This document shows, one piece after another, positions 7,103 to 16,956 of a stretch of DNA of 64,000 nucleotides. The stretch is from an uncultured Bacteroidia bacterium (GTDB taxonomy: Bacteria; Bacteroidota; Bacteroidia; Bacteroidales; ML635J-15), in NCBI GenBank assembly GCA_902800045.1, contig CADCCZ010000005.1:1-64000 (forward strand). Direction: 5' to 3'. The stretch's first letter is position 1. Each line of letters begins with the position of its first letter. A program made the translations under genes and the position numbers. The notes below the pieces were generated by a model. The model was not told the origin of the DNA and searched no databases. It was given only the letters and a program-made list of their open reading frames with translations.

Positions 7103-9853
7103 CTATCGGCCAGTATTCACATAAACCGGACGGACAGTGGTTCCTAAATATCGCATCAACTCACTCGCACTATTATCCATAGTACATGTGTGCGAGTCAA
7201 AATATAGTTCCCATGCAGTAGTCGGAGCATATGATGCCCCCAAAGTACTTGACCAATAGTGACCCACATTATATTCCGGCGAATAATTGGGCAAGAAAAT
7301 AGTATTTCCATTTGGACCTGTTAATAACCGTCCGACAACCCCATTAAATTCAATATAAACTGTAGTACAATTATCAGTGAGTTCCCTCAACTCTAAACGT
7401 GTCGGGGTTCTCCAGTTTTCACCCCAATTGACTGTTGCGGCATCATCAGACGGTTCCAAAGTAGACAGATCGTCAGTATAGCCGTTGTAACCATAATTTG
7501 GATTGCCGCAATATTTAGTAAGTGTAGTGCGACTTCCATTGCACCAACGATAGGTACTCCAGTCATATATTTCCTTCGGACTAGTCTCACCCCATGCAAA
7601 ATAGTCTCCGACACCTTCGGGTATATCGGCCCCGACATTGCAGGTCGCCCAAAGCATTCCGCTGGGCAGTCCTAAGTCTACATATCCATGGTTGCCGTCA
7701 GATCCAGTAGCTGGGCTTACTATTCCAAAAACGAACGACTGCACATTTCCATAACTAGTTCCAACACTATTGGTTGCGTATGCCTTATAAAAATATGTTG
7801 TTCCAAGCACTAAGTTTGTAAGTGTAGCGCTAAAATCTCCAAAACCATCCCCACACTGCACTTCTATATTTAAGTCATTTTCTGAAGTTCCATACAAAAA
7901 TCCTCTTGACAAGACTGGAGATATGCCATCCGTAAAAGCACTGCCGACAAGAACAAATTCTGTTGGTGATACCACATTGACAGGGGCAGTCGTAACTACT
8001 GGAGCAACCTGCTCGTACGAATAAAATATATCAGAATCATATACAGCTCTTACCGGCAATTCATTGTATCGCAACCAATAGTATGGTGTACTAAAGAAAT
8101 ACCTTGCAGACCTAGGATCGCTTGTATAGAGAGAACTCGTCCAATAACCCAAAAAATCAGGATAATAATTTGGAAGAAAGATAGAATTTCCGGTTGTGCC
8201 TATATAGAGCAAACCTATTTCTCCATTCAAGTCAACCCTACTCCAATCTGTACAATTGTCTAACAATTCTTCATATTCTGCCATTGTTGGCATTCTCCAA
8301 CCTTCACCCCAATTTACAGTAGCAGCATCATCAGAAGGCTCCAAGACCGTCAATGTATCCACAAAGCCATTGGCTCCAAACGCAGGATCATTACAATACT
8401 TTGTAAGGGATGTATCTGTTCCGTTGCAGTAACAGTATGATGCCCACGACCTAGCACTCCTGCTTTCTTTTGGAACAGTATCTCCCCATGCAAAATAATT
8501 TCCACGCCCTTCCTGCCTACAGGAACCTATATCGTTGATCGCCCACAATGTACCGGAAGGCAAACCTAGGTCAATCCACGTATGTCCATTCAAAGAACCG
8601 ATTGTTTCTGCATTTCCCGTTATAAACGACAACACTTCTCCGTATGCCGTATCAACACCAAATGTAGCGTATGTCTTATAATAATATGTAGTTTCTGCAT
8701 TCAAGTTAGCAAGTGTTGTCGCATAAATGCCAACTCCGGAACCACATCTAACATCATTTGTCATACTATTTTCACTTGTTCCGTATAAAAAGCCCCGAAA
8801 TGCATCTTGTCCCCAAACAACTTCCCCTAACAATATTGCGCTTGTAGCGAAAACATTTGTTGCACCTACTGTACTCACTTGAGATGATAATGATGTATAT
8901 GTCAAAAAAGTTTTAGTTTCCCCATAGCCCCTACCAGCATTATTAGTAGCAAAAGCCTTATAGTAGCATATTGCACCATCTGGCAAATCCGCGATATCTG
9001 CCGAAAACGATTCCGTCAACGATGAACATATAACTTCCTTGGAAAGATTATTAGAACCTATTCCATATACAAAACCGCATGAAGTTATAGGCGAACTTCC
9101 ATCAGAAATAATATTACCGTTCAATGTTGCAGTAGACTCTTGAACATTTGTCGCAGACAATGTTTCTACTTGAGGAGGAAGACTTCTCGTAAAATTCAAC
9201 ACTATATCCTGACTTTCTCTCAATGAAAGAGAAACAATTTCACTTTCAACAACATCTCCTTCAATATTGGCATATCCCACATATTCCATTTCGTCGCCAA
9301 TTGCAAATTCATTTTCAATTGTAAGCTTGGCATTCAATCCTGCATATCCGCCATATTTTATGCCATCGCCACCACAACTACCCATATTTATCATTCGCAC
9401 CGAATAGGTCTTAGCAGATACAACTGCCTTCAAGATATATGTCTGCGGTTTCGATGCTGTAATTTCAAACCTATGCGAACCAGCATTCAAAGCGACATTC
9501 AATTCTGCGCATTGCCTTCCTGCGGCATCAAACAACTGCAACTTGACATTTTCATCCTGCGGAATTGAAAGTTCCACCGAAGTATAGCAGTCGAAAGGAT
9601 TTGGCACATTCTGTTCAAAGCCATCCGATTGTAATTCATTTCCATAGACATTTACCGTTGAATTTACAACGACCGACGTATCGGGATAAACCAAAGTTTC
9701 TGTCCAATTGCGCGTAACATCGGTTATACTCACACTATCCAGCCGCAGATACTGCGAATCGTTCAGACTTCCAACAAAACGGACTGTAAATTCCTGAGAA
9801 AAGACAGATACAGACAACAACACAAAAATGACTAGTGAAAAGATTTTTTTCAT
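7103..9853 (-). CDS. Secreted FISUMP surface protein with N-terminal T9SS-type-A-like domain
   Basis: A 916-aa protein with a clear signal peptide (cleavage near SVFSQ, residue 20). Residues about 80-157 read like a T9SS type A sorting domain (NVPNPFDCYTSVELSIP, VKLQLFDAAGR, GSHRFEI, TYILKAV), a domain normally found at the extreme C terminus. Next come two beta-sandwich repeats with the phrase ATNV...SATL / GFVYG (about 230-410), a FISUMP module (about 415-620: HTWIDLGLPSGTLWA, YFAWGDT, WRMPT), another beta-sandwich (about 630-710) and a second FISUMP module (about 715-915). FISUMP is the Fibrobacter succinogenes major paralogous domain, thought to lie on the cell surface. A paralogue with the same N-terminal layout is at 56145. 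The gene has its own promoter and terminator. The precise function is unknown. Confidence 0.85.
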   Translation of the reverse strand: MKKIFSLVIFVLLSVSVFSQEFTVRFVGSLNDSQYLRLDSVSITDVTRNWTETLVYPDTSVVVNSTVNVYGNELQSDGFEQNVPNPFDCYTSVELSIPQDENVKLQLFDAAGRQCAELNVALNAGSHRFEITASKPQTYILKAVVSAKTYSVRMINMGSCGGDGIKYGGYAGLNAKLTIENEFAIGDEMEYVGYANIEGDVVESEIVSLSLRESQDIVLNFTRSLPPQVETLSATNVQESTATLNGNIISDGSSPITSCGFVYGIGSNNLSKEVICSSLTESFSADIADLPDGAICYYKAFATNNAGRGYGETKTFLTYTSLSSQVSTVGATNVFATSAILLGEVVWGQDAFRGFLYGTSENSMTNDVRCGSGVGIYATTLANLNAETTYYYKTYATFGVDTAYGEVLSFITGNAETIGSLNGHTWIDLGLPSGTLWAINDIGSCRQEGRGNYFAWGDTVPKESRSARSWASYCYCNGTDTSLTKYCNDPAFGANGFVDTLTVLEPSDDAATVNWGEGWRMPTMAEYEELLDNCTDWSRVDLNGEIGLLYIGTTGNSIFLPNYYPDFLGYWTSSLYTSDPRSARYFFSTPYYWLRYNELPVRAVYDSDIFYSYEQVAPVVTTAPVNVVSPTEFVLVGSAFTDGISPVLSRGFLYGTSENDLNIEVQCGDGFGDFSATLTNLVLGTTYFYKAYATNSVGTSYGNVQSFVFGIVSPATGSDGNHGYVDLGLPSGMLWATCNVGADIPEGVGDYFAWGETSPKEIYDWSTYRWCNGSRTTLTKYCGNPNYGYNGYTDDLSTLEPSDDAATVNWGENWRTPTRLELRELTDNCTTVYIEFNGVVGRLLTGPNGNTIFLPNYSPEYNVGHYWSSTLGASYAPTTAWELYFDSHTCTMDNSASELMRYLGTTVRPVYVNTGR

Positions 9854-9904
9854 ATCCCCTGCATATTATTATAATTGTTAAACATAATACAACATATTGA
9901 GTGA

Positions 9905-9934
9905 CAAATATAATCATTTTGAATAAGATGACAA
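9905..9934 (-). promoter_or_regulatory. Promoter of the 7103 gene
   Basis: TATATTTG (9905-9912, minus strand) with TTG (9932-9934) 19 bp upstream, an almost ideal Bacteroidota promoter. The leader is about 45 nt. Confidence 0.7.
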
Positions 9935-9944
9935 TTATTTTTTG

Positions 9945-9979
9945 CAAAAAAAATAGCGGCACAAAGCATTGCACCGCTA
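9945..9979 (-). terminator. Intrinsic terminator of secA
   Basis: On the minus strand a TAGCGG...CCGCTA stem (9954-9979) is followed directly by a run of eight T. It lies about 80 bp past the secA stop. Confidence 0.75.
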
Positions 9980-9994
9980 AGATGGTTTAAAATA

Positions 9995-10022
9995 GTAGAG
10001 ACGTTGCGCGCAACGTCTCTAC
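9995..10022. repeat. 28-bp perfect palindrome
   Basis: Two exact 14-bp arms (GTAGAGACGTTGCG and its complement) with no spacer, between the secA stop and its terminator. A degenerate relative (GTTGC...GTAACGACTCTAC) is near 20009-20032. Similar GTAGAGACG-type palindromes occur in intergenic regions of many bacteria, so this is probably a REP-like repeat. It is followed by AATTGTCAATTG/AATTGTTAATTG short repeats up to 10060. Confidence 0.7.
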
Positions 10023-10060
10023 AAATTATCCATTACAAATTGTCAATTGTTAATTGTCAA

Positions 10061-13000
10061 TTATTCATTCTCGCCCATCATTGCACCGTGGCAATTCTTG
10101 AACTTCTTGCCGCTACCGCACGGACACGGGTCGTTTCTGCCGACCTTCTTTTCAACGCGGACAGGTTCATTCTTTGGCTTGCCTGCGCTCGGATCGTTGT
10201 ACTGCGGACGGTTGCCACCAATTTCCTCACGGCCTGTACGCATACGGCTGGTATCCAACCTCTGGCGTGGCTGATGTGCTTCCTTCACCTCGTCAGGATT
10301 CGACATCGGGATGTATGCCTTCATCAAGATGGAAATGATTGAACGGTTGGTCTTGTCGAGCATTTCCTTGAAAATGTTGTACGACTCGAGCTTGTAAATC
10401 AGCAACGGGTCTTTCTGCTCGTACGAAGCGGCACGAACCGACTGACGCAAATCGTCCATCTCACGCAAATGTTCCTTCCACGACTCGTCGATGTTGCGCA
10501 AAACTGCGGTCTTGTCGTAAGCGTGAACAATCTCCTCGCCCTTTGTCTGATATGCCTTTTCCAAGTTCACGACAACATTGTACTGCTTTACACCATCGGT
10601 AATCGGAACGATGATGTTGGTGTACATATTGCCCTTGTTTTCGTAAACATACTTGATTGTCGGATATGCCTGCTCGGCAATTTGCTGTGCCTTGCGCTTG
10701 TGGGTTTCGCGGAGGTTTTCGTACAGATAGTCAACAAGTTCGTTGCGCGACATTTCATCGTACTTCTGCTCTTCAAGGTCAATATCTATTGCCAAAGTCT
10801 TGAAAACCTCGAACTTGAACTCGTCGTAAGTGTAGTTTCCGTAGCATTCGTCAACCAACGAAACGCACACATCGTTCATCATGTTTGCAATGTCTGCGCC
10901 AAGACGCTCGCCATCCAAAGCATTGCGACGCTTCTTGTATATTACGGTACGCTGTGCATTCATAACATCGTCGTACTCAAGCAAATGCTTACGAATACCG
11001 AAGTTGTTTTCCTCGACTTTCTTCTGTGCACGCTCGATAGACTTTGAAATCATGGAGTGCTGAATTGCCTCGCCTTCCTGATGTCCCATCTTGTCCATGA
11101 TTGCGGCGATTCTGTCGGAGCCGAACAGACGCATAAGGTTATCTTCAAGCGAAACGAAGAACTGAGAAGAACCCGGGTCTCCCTGACGACCTGCACGACC
11201 ACGCAACTGGCGGTCAACACGGCGGCTTTCGTGACGCTCGGTACCGATGATTGCCAAACCACCAGCCTCACGCACTTCGGGCGACAACTTAATATCGGTA
11301 CCACGACCTGCCATGTTGGTAGCAATGGTAACCGTACTCGACTGACCAGCTTCGGCAACAATGTCAGCCTCGCGCTTGTGCAACTTAGCGTTCAACACAT
11401 TATGCTTGATTCCCTTGCGTGTAAGAATCTTGCTCAGCAACTCGGAAACCTCGACCGAAGTAGTACCGACAAGCACTGGACGGCCAATCTTAACCAAACG
11501 TTCGATTTCGTCAATTACGGCTGCATATTTTTCCTTTGTCGTCTTGTAGATAAGGTCTTCGTAGTCGTTACGGATAACGGGCTTGTTGGTCGGAATTGTA
11601 ACAACATCCAACTTGTAGATGTCCCAGAATTCGCCAGCCTCGGTCTCTGCTGTACCGGTCATACCCGAAAGCTTGTGGTACATCCTGAAATAGTTCTGCA
11701 AGGTAATTGTTGCGTAGGTCTGGGTTGCAGCCTCGACCTTGACATTTTCCTTCGATTCAACTGCCTGATGCAAACCGTCGGACCAACGGCGACCTTCCAT
11801 AATACGGCCAGTCTGCTCGTCAACAATCTTAACCTTGTTGTCGATAATCACATAATCCACATCCTTTTCGAACATGGTGTATGCCTTAAGCAACTGGTTT
11901 ATAGTGTGGATACGTTCCGACTTTATTGAATAGTCGCGAATAATCTCGTCCTTCTTCTGCAATTTCTCCGGTGTAGGAAGATTTTCCTTTTCGAGGTCGG
12001 CAAGAGATACGCCGATGTCGGGCATAACGAAGAAATTGGGGTCTGATGTAGAATTTGCCAGCAGGTCGAAGCCCTTGTCGGTAAGGTCAACCGAATTGAG
12101 TTTTTCTTCGATAACGAAATACAAGTCGTCGGTTGCAAGGTGCATCATCTTGTTGTTGTCCTGCATGTAGAAGTTTTCGGTCTTCTGCAGCAAAGCTTTC
12201 ATACCCTGCTCCGACAGGAACTTAATAAGAGCCTTGTTCTTAGGCAATGCCTTGTAGGCCTGCAACAATTTGAAACCACCGTCTTTCAGGTTGCCTTCTG
12301 CGATAAGCTTCTTGGAATCGTTGAAAATCTTGTTGAACAAATCCTTCTGAGCGGCAACAAGTTGCTGAACCTGAGGCTTCAAGTCGTCGAAAAGCTGATC
12401 GTCGCCCTTTGGCGTAGGACCAGAAATAATCAACGGGGTACGTGCATCATCGATAAGCACCGAGTCGACCTCATCGACGATTGCATAGTTGTGCTTGCGC
12501 TGAACCAAATCCGATGGCGAGAGTGCCATATTGTCACGCAGATAGTCGAAACCGAACTCGTTGTTTGTTCCGAAGGTAATATCCGAAGCGTAAGCCTTGC
12601 GACGTGCCTCACTGTTAGGTTCGTGCTTGTCGATGCAATCAACCGAAAGTCCGTGGAACATATACAGCGGACCCATCCATTCGGAGTCACGTTTTGCAAG
12701 GTAGTCGTTAACGGTTACAACATGTACTCCCCTACCAGTCAATGCGTTGAGGAATACAGGCAAGGTCGCCACGAGGGTTTTACCTTCACCGGTTGCCATT
12801 TCGGCGATTTTTCCCTGATGCAAAACTATACCGCCGATGAGCTGCACGTTGTAGTGAACCATATCCCATGTAACAGTGTTACCACCAGCAACCCACGAAT
12901 TTTTCCAGATGGCCATATCGTGGTCGATGGTTACAAAGTCGTTTGTTGCAGCCAAATCACGGTCGAAATCGGTAGCTGTCACCACCACCTCGGTATTATC

Positions 13001-13366
13001 CTTGAATCGGCGGGCAGTCTCCTTCAGTATTGCAAATGCCTGCGGAAGGATGGTCATCAGATGCTCCTCGATTTTCTTGTCAATCTTCTCCTCTATCTTG
13101 TCGATTTCGTTGAACACTTCTTCGCGTTCCCAAATGTCCAAACCCTGAGCCTTTTCGCGAAGTTCTGCGATTTGTTTTTCCTCACCGCTTATATGTTCGT
13201 GAATACCTTTTTTCAGTTCCTGAGTGCGTGCGCGAAGCTCGTCGTTCGACAAAGCCAGAAATTCATCTTCCAAAGCAAGCACTTCGTTAAGTATCGGTGT
13301 CAGTGCCTTCAAGTCGCGTTCCGACTTGGTACCGAACATCTTAGACAAAAAACTAATTATACCCAT
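10061..13366 (-). CDS. secA: Preprotein translocase ATPase SecA
   Basis: The 1101-aa product is the motor of the Sec translocon and drives export through SecYEG at the inner membrane. The Walker A sequence is ATGEGKTL (near residue 195), the DEAD-type box is [17 protein letters not shown], and [10 protein letters not shown] and [10 protein letters not shown] are the second helicase lobe motifs. The C terminus carries the zinc-binding SEC-C motif [14 protein letters not shown]. Bacteroidota SecA proteins are longer than E. coli SecA (901 aa), with an insertion in the first nucleotide-binding region; the extra stretch around residues 330-480 fits this. The start ATG follows a promoter by about 27 bp. 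It is the export route needed by the many signal-peptide proteins in this window. Confidence 0.98.
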   Translation of the reverse strand: MGIISFLSKMFGTKSERDLKALTPILNEVLALEDEFLALSNDELRARTQELKKGIHEHISGEEKQIAELREKAQGLDIWEREEVFNEIDKIEEKIDKKIEEHLMTILPQAFAILKETARRFKDNTEVVVTATDFDRDLAATNDFVTIDHDMAIWKNSWVAGGNTVTWDMVHYNVQLIGGIVLHQGKIAEMATGEGKTLVATLPVFLNALTGRGVHVVTVNDYLAKRDSEWMGPLYMFHGLSVDCIDKHEPNSEARRKAYASDITFGTNNEFGFDYLRDNMALSPSDLVQRKHNYAIVDEVDSVLIDDARTPLIISGPTPKGDDQLFDDLKPQVQQLVAAQKDLFNKIFNDSKKLIAEGNLKDGGFKLLQAYKALPKNKALIKFLSEQGMKALLQKTENFYMQDNNKMMHLATDDLYFVIEEKLNSVDLTDKGFDLLANSTSDPNFFVMPDIGVSLADLEKENLPTPEKLQKKDEIIRDYSIKSERIHTINQLLKAYTMFEKDVDYVIIDNKVKIVDEQTGRIMEGRRWSDGLHQAVESKENVKVEAATQTYATITLQNYFRMYHKLSGMTGTAETEAGEFWDIYKLDVVTIPTNKPVIRNDYEDLIYKTTKEKYAAVIDEIERLVKIGRPVLVGTTSVEVSELLSKILTRKGIKHNVLNAKLHKREADIVAEAGQSSTVTIATNMAGRGTDIKLSPEVREAGGLAIIGTERHESRRVDRQLRGRAGRQGDPGSSQFFVSLEDNLMRLFGSDRIAAIMDKMGHQEGEAIQHSMISKSIERAQKKVEENNFGIRKHLLEYDDVMNAQRTVIYKKRRNALDGERLGADIANMMNDVCVSLVDECYGNYTYDEFKFEVFKTLAIDIDLEEQKYDEMSRNELVDYLYENLRETHKRKAQQIAEQAYPTIKYVYENKGNMYTNIIVPITDGVKQYNVVVNLEKAYQTKGEEIVHAYDKTAVLRNIDESWKEHLREMDDLRQSVRAASYEQKDPLLIYKLESYNIFKEMLDKTNRSIISILMKAYIPMSNPDEVKEAHQPRQRLDTSRMRTGREEIGGNRPQYNDPSAGKPKNEPVRVEKKVGRNDPCPCGSGKKFKNCHGAMMGENE

Positions 13367-13392
13367 ATTTTGTTCTTTAATTTTTTAAGGTG

Positions 13393-13400
13393 CAAAGTTA
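13393..13400 (-). promoter_or_regulatory. -7 element TAACTTTG before secA
   Basis: Matches TAnnTTTG on the minus strand, with no clear -33 TTTG. The leader would be about 20 nt. Confidence 0.5.
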
Positions 13401-13571
13401 CCACTTTTTATGTGAATTACGTTGATTTTTTTTGTACGGCTGATAATTTTTTAAAATCAATGAACAAAAACAATGAAAACACAAGCATATAATAAGTATT
13501 GACAGAGCAAAAGCACTGACAATCAACTACAATTATTACAAAAAGTTCTTATTATGTTTATTATATCTGCT

Positions 13572-14426
13572 TTAAATAAGTATCCTTGTTTTCTTCCTGT
13601 ACTCGGCGTAACCGGGTTTATTCTGTAGCTGACGTTTTTCCATCAGAGGGATGCTGATTCCAAGGAATAGTGCTGTCATTGCTATCGGACAGAGAATGAA
13701 CCAGTTGAACCCGTTTAGTGAAGCATACATTATCCATATTCCCCACCAGAACTGCACCTCACCGAAATAATTCGGATGACGGCCGTGCTTCCACAAGCCT
13801 ACTGTGCAATATTGACCTGGATGAGCATCGCGGAAGTCATGAATCTGCTTGTCGGCGATAAGTTGGATAGTGGCCGATGCAAGGCAAACAACAAGTCCAA
13901 TCCAAGTTATAACATTGGCTGTTTCAGCAGTTTCGTACAGCATCAGTCCCGGCAGCATGGCGGCAAATACGACTAGCGTTGGAACCATGTTCAGTCCGAA
14001 GAAATTTATGAGGTGGAAAACTGCAGGATGCTGAGACTCACGGTATTTCGTGTAGCGCCAATCCTCGTGTGCAATTCCGTGGAAGGTTATTGCCCAGTTG
14101 CGCGTAAGACGAATGCCCCAACACCACGATGCAACAAGAATGAGAATCACCGGTAGCGACCAAGTATTTGTGTAAAAGCACCATAGCAGGAACGCAACTG
14201 GCGGGAAAACACTCCAGTACGGGTCGTAAACCGATACGTTTTCGTACAGCAGTCCGAATCCCCAAACAATTATTGTTGCCAGCACATCGGCGCAGAAAAG
14301 CGACCATATTGGCGAATTAAGCACACTATTAAGTTTTACAAACAGGATTACGCCAGCAACTGTGGCGAGAATGTAAATTGCAGCGATAAGCGCGATGCTG
14401 CACGATTTTGAATAATTACGTTTCAT
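13572..14426 (-). CDS. DUF1295 membrane enzyme (steroid 5-alpha-reductase-like fold)
   Basis: The 284-aa product is an integral membrane protein with about seven hydrophobic helices. The C-terminal half holds the signature of the DUF1295 / isoprenylcysteine methyltransferase-like fold: GLWKHGRHPNYFGE (near residue 210), followed by a PLMEKRQLQNKPGYAEYRKKT tail, read here as PLMEKR and GYAEYRKKT. These residues bind NADPH or SAM in related enzymes, so a lipid or isoprenoid reductase or methyltransferase is likely. The substrate is unknown. I use the internal ATG at 14426 because a TATTTTTG -7 element at 14445-14452 lies inside the longer frame. Confidence 0.8.
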   Translation of the reverse strand: MKRNYSKSCSIALIAAIYILATVAGVILFVKLNSVLNSPIWSLFCADVLATIIVWGFGLLYENVSVYDPYWSVFPPVAFLLWCFYTNTWSLPVILILVASWCWGIRLTRNWAITFHGIAHEDWRYTKYRESQHPAVFHLINFFGLNMVPTLVVFAAMLPGLMLYETAETANVITWIGLVVCLASATIQLIADKQIHDFRDAHPGQYCTVGLWKHGRHPNYFGEVQFWWGIWIMYASLNGFNWFILCPIAMTALFLGISIPLMEKRQLQNKPGYAEYRKKTRILI

Positions 14427-14625
14427 ATTAGCAAAAATGAGGCGCAAAAATAATTTTTTTATTATGAACATTGCGTTTTAATTGGAATTTTTCTGGTTGT
14501 TGTGCTAAGCAAGAGAGTCCGCGTTTCGGTAGAATTCTTAATTAAACTGCAAAATATTGACATTGCAATACAATATCCCTACAATTTATCCGTTATTGTA
14601 TCGAAACCTAATAATTTATAGAAAT

Positions 14626-15252
14626 ATGAGACGTGCATTAATTTTATTGTTCGCCATGTCTGCCATTGCAGTTTCGGCACAGAAGGTACAGAATGTCAAA
14701 GTTAAGGACATTGAAAAATCATTGGTAAAAATATCTGAATCGGTATATGTTTCGAAATACGAAGTAAGCAACAAACTATACGGAATGTTCCTTTCAGACC
14801 TTAAAAGAAGTGGAAAAACCGATTTGTATGCAAAATGTTATCCCGACACAACAAAATGGCACACAAAATATGCCTACAACGAACCGTTTGTAACTTTGTA
14901 TCATGCACATCCTGCATACATTAATCATCCGACGGTAAACATCGATAAGAAGTCGGCTGAAGAGTTTTGCAAGTGGTTGAACGCCAAGTATAACGATGGA
15001 AAGAAGCACAAGTTCGAGAACATCGAATTCCGTCTGCCAACCGAAGCAGAATGGAAGACTTTTGCATCGACTTGCACCGTATTAGAGCCACGAGCTGACT
15101 TTTTAGGGCCCAAAGGAATTTCCGCCAACACAGTAGGCAATGTTTCCGAAATGACATCGGACAGAACTGCATCAGGCAATAACTGGGCAGACAAGGAGCC
15201 TACAATGTCCTCGCCTTGGGTAGGATTCAGGATTGCTGCGACAACGAAGTAA
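14626..15252 (+). CDS. Secreted FGE-sulfatase (SUMF1)-like protein
   Basis: The 208-aa product begins with a signal peptide (MRRALILLFAMSAIAVSAQ) and then shows the formylglycine-generating-enzyme fold: KYEVSNKLYGMFL (the family's 'EVT-N-Y-FL' segment), HPTVNIDKKSAEEFCKWLNAK (read as HPTVNID and AEEFCKWLN), FRLPTEAEW, GNVSEMTSD and the terminal VGFRIA. The catalytic Cys pair of true formylglycine-generating enzymes is not evident, so a structural or gliding/secretion role like that of the GldJ/GldK family is more likely than sulfatase activation. It is short because the middle of the domain is compressed. The first in-frame start at 14557 was rejected because the signal peptide begins at 14626. 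Confidence 0.8.
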   Translation: MRRALILLFAMSAIAVSAQKVQNVKVKDIEKSLVKISESVYVSKYEVSNKLYGMFLSDLKRSGKTDLYAKCYPDTTKWHTKYAYNEPFVTLYHAHPAYINHPTVNIDKKSAEEFCKWLNAKYNDGKKHKFENIEFRLPTEAEWKTFASTCTVLEPRADFLGPKGISANTVGNVSEMTSDRTASGNNWADKEPTMSSPWVGFRIAATTK

Positions 15253-15353
15253 GCCGTTTTTGTTTGCATTTGTAAAGAACTGCAATGTAAATAACGGCTA
15301 TTAACTCGTAGAAAACCCCACATTTTTTGTAAATAACCTGCTTGTTTTTTGCT

Positions 15354-15361
15354 TACATTTG
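15354..15361 (+). promoter_or_regulatory. -7 element TACATTTG before the LytTR gene
   Basis: Matches TAnnTTTG. The start codon is at 15379, only about 11 nt after the expected transcription start. Confidence 0.55.
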
Positions 15362-15378
15362 CAAGCAAAAATTGAACT

Positions 15379-15957
15379 ATGGAAATCTTTCTGACTGTAC
15401 TTTTCAGCGTTATCGGCACCATTGTTATAATATGCCTGCTTAGTGTTTGCATTCCCGACTTGCGACGTATGTTCAGCCGCAAGGCGCGAGAAGAGGAAAA
15501 GACAATGAAAATCCGTGTCGCCGAACTGGAGGCAAAGGTCGAAACGCTTGTACAGCAGCTTGCAGCCCTGCAACAGAAGGAAACGCATATCATTCTGAAC
15601 GACAAGGATTCCAGCGGTCGACAGCTTCTGAATGTCAGCAATTTGAAGGTAAATGCAGCATCCATAACGCATATTTCGTCGCAGACATTCGAGCAGTCGG
15701 GTTCTGGCGATTCGCGCGTGAAGATTATACATTATGCCGACCAGCAGAAGACCGATTCGGTATATAGTAGCTTCGATGCCATACTTGAACAACTTGCTGG
15801 CAACTTCCTACAAATCAACAAGAACCAAATCATAAACCTCGACTATATACATAAGGTACAGGGAGAAGAAATATATTTGAAGAATGTTGCAAAACCGTTT
15901 TATGTTTCGGAGGGACGGAAAGCAGAATTTGACATGAGGATTGGAAAGCAAAGGTAA
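15379..15957 (+). CDS. Membrane-anchored LytTR DNA-binding protein
   Basis: The 192-aa product has one N-terminal membrane helix (about residues 3-25), a coiled-coil segment rich in Glu, Lys and Leu (about 35-70) and a C-terminal LytTR domain (about 95-190). The LytTR signature is seen in FLQINKNQIINLDYIHKVQ, with the family's 'hR-h-N-hxxh' pattern, followed by the EEIYL strand and a YVSEGRKAEF end. There is no response-regulator receiver domain, so the protein would sense or be held at the membrane rather than be phosphorylated. A role as a membrane-tethered transcription factor is inferred. A palindrome array starts 38 bp after the stop. Confidence 0.8.
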   Translation: MEIFLTVLFSVIGTIVIICLLSVCIPDLRRMFSRKAREEEKTMKIRVAELEAKVETLVQQLAALQQKETHIILNDKDSSGRQLLNVSNLKVNAASITHISSQTFEQSGSGDSRVKIIHYADQQKTDSVYSSFDAILEQLAGNFLQINKNQIINLDYIHKVQGEEIYLKNVAKPFYVSEGRKAEFDMRIGKQR

Positions 15958-15995
15958 GATATTGATTATCTGCATATTGCCTCAAAAGAAATATA

Positions 15996-16148
15996 CGACC
16001 TCTCCGAGGTCGCTGTTATTGTCTTACAATTTTCTATACATATCCGACCTCACTGAGGTCGTTATGTATATGTATAAAAATAGACCTCGGAGAGGTCAAA
16101 CATTTATAAAACAAGAAGATATAAACACATCCGACCTCAGCGAGGTCG
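15996..16148. repeat. Four palindromes CGACCTC-N3-GAGGTCG
   Basis: Copies at 15996-16012, 16045-16061, 16082-16098 and 16132-16148. Each has 7-bp arms and a 3-bp centre (TCC, ACT, GGA, AGC); the third has A and A as outer bases instead of C and G. Start-to-start distances are 49, 37 and 50 bp. The array follows the LytTR gene. The remaining sequence to 16380 holds no gene I can support. Confidence 0.85.
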
Positions 16149-16380
16149 CACAAAAAAATCATTTAGAGAGGAATAATGATTGATTTGCCACATAAACTAA
16201 GGTAGAGAACAAACATTTGCTTCCACCTTATCTACATATTTTCCCGTGATTTTTACACAAATTGCCGCGATGTTTTCGTTAGCGAATTTCTATGTGCTTA
16301 ATTTACCGACTTTTGCGTCCGTAATTTTTGTTGTAATAAAAAACCGACGGGCCGATGGGATATAACCGGCATGATAGAAA

Positions 16381-16902
16381 ATGAAGAAGAAAGCATTACT
16401 TTTAGCAGCAGTGGTATTGATAGCGTTTGTTTTGCCTTCGTGCATCAGTGTAAAGGAAGTTGGCAAGGTAAACATGATTTCGAACCGCAATGTTTCTATG
16501 AAAACAGATTATGCTCTTTTGTCATCGTATTCAGGAGGCAGCAAAGCCGAACTGAAAAAGTCGAAGGCAGAGAACATCGAGCAAGCGGTTGACCAGACTG
16601 TCAGGAAAGTACCTGGAGGAGAATTCCTAATGAATGCGAAAATCAATTTGGTATACCATAAAATATCAGGCAAAGCATTTTTTGCTGTCGAAGGAGATGT
16701 TTACGGTTTGGCATCGTCTAATGGCACTGCCGAAAGATCGTATCGTGGATTCAAAGCTGGCGATAAAGTAAATTGGGGAAATAAAATCTCTGGATTTAAG
16801 TCTGGAACAATAAAGTCAATTAAAGATGACAAAACTTGTCTCGTCGAAACAGAAGATGGTAAGGTAATAGAAAAGAAATACGATGATATAAGCAAGCAGT
16901 AG
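16381..16902 (+). CDS. Putative lipoprotein of unknown function
   Basis: The 173-aa product has a lipoprotein signal (MKKKALLLAAVVLIAFVLPSC, lipobox LPSC with Cys 21). The mature part starts with a segment also seen in small secreted Bacteroidota proteins (VGKVNMISNRNVSM) and contains a YALLSSYSGGSKAELKKSKAENIEQAVDQTV region that looks like a complement to curli/TrwN-type lipoprotein families, but I cannot name it. The C terminus (VNWGNKISGFKSGTIKSI) may form a small SH3-like beta barrel. The protein is probably anchored in the periplasm or outer membrane. It is followed by a strong terminator and stands alone. Confidence 0.7.
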   Translation: MKKKALLLAAVVLIAFVLPSCISVKEVGKVNMISNRNVSMKTDYALLSSYSGGSKAELKKSKAENIEQAVDQTVRKVPGGEFLMNAKINLVYHKISGKAFFAVEGDVYGLASSNGTAERSYRGFKAGDKVNWGNKISGFKSGTIKSIKDDKTCLVETEDGKVIEKKYDDISKQ

Positions 16903-16913
16903 TAAAGACAAAA

Positions 16914-16950
16914 AACGATGCTCATTTTATATGGAGCATCGTTTTTTTTT
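16914..16950. terminator. Bidirectional intrinsic terminator
   Basis: Perfect 10-bp stem AACGATGCTC / GAGCATCGTT with a T run to the right and an A run to the left, between the convergent lipoprotein and aldehyde dehydrogenase genes. Confidence 0.85.
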
Positions 16951-16956
16951 GCTTTT

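Noticed and set aside
12140..13492. A 450-codon open frame on the plus strand
   Set aside because: It is the antisense shadow of secA; the protein is low in recognisable motifs and rich in Val, Cys and His.
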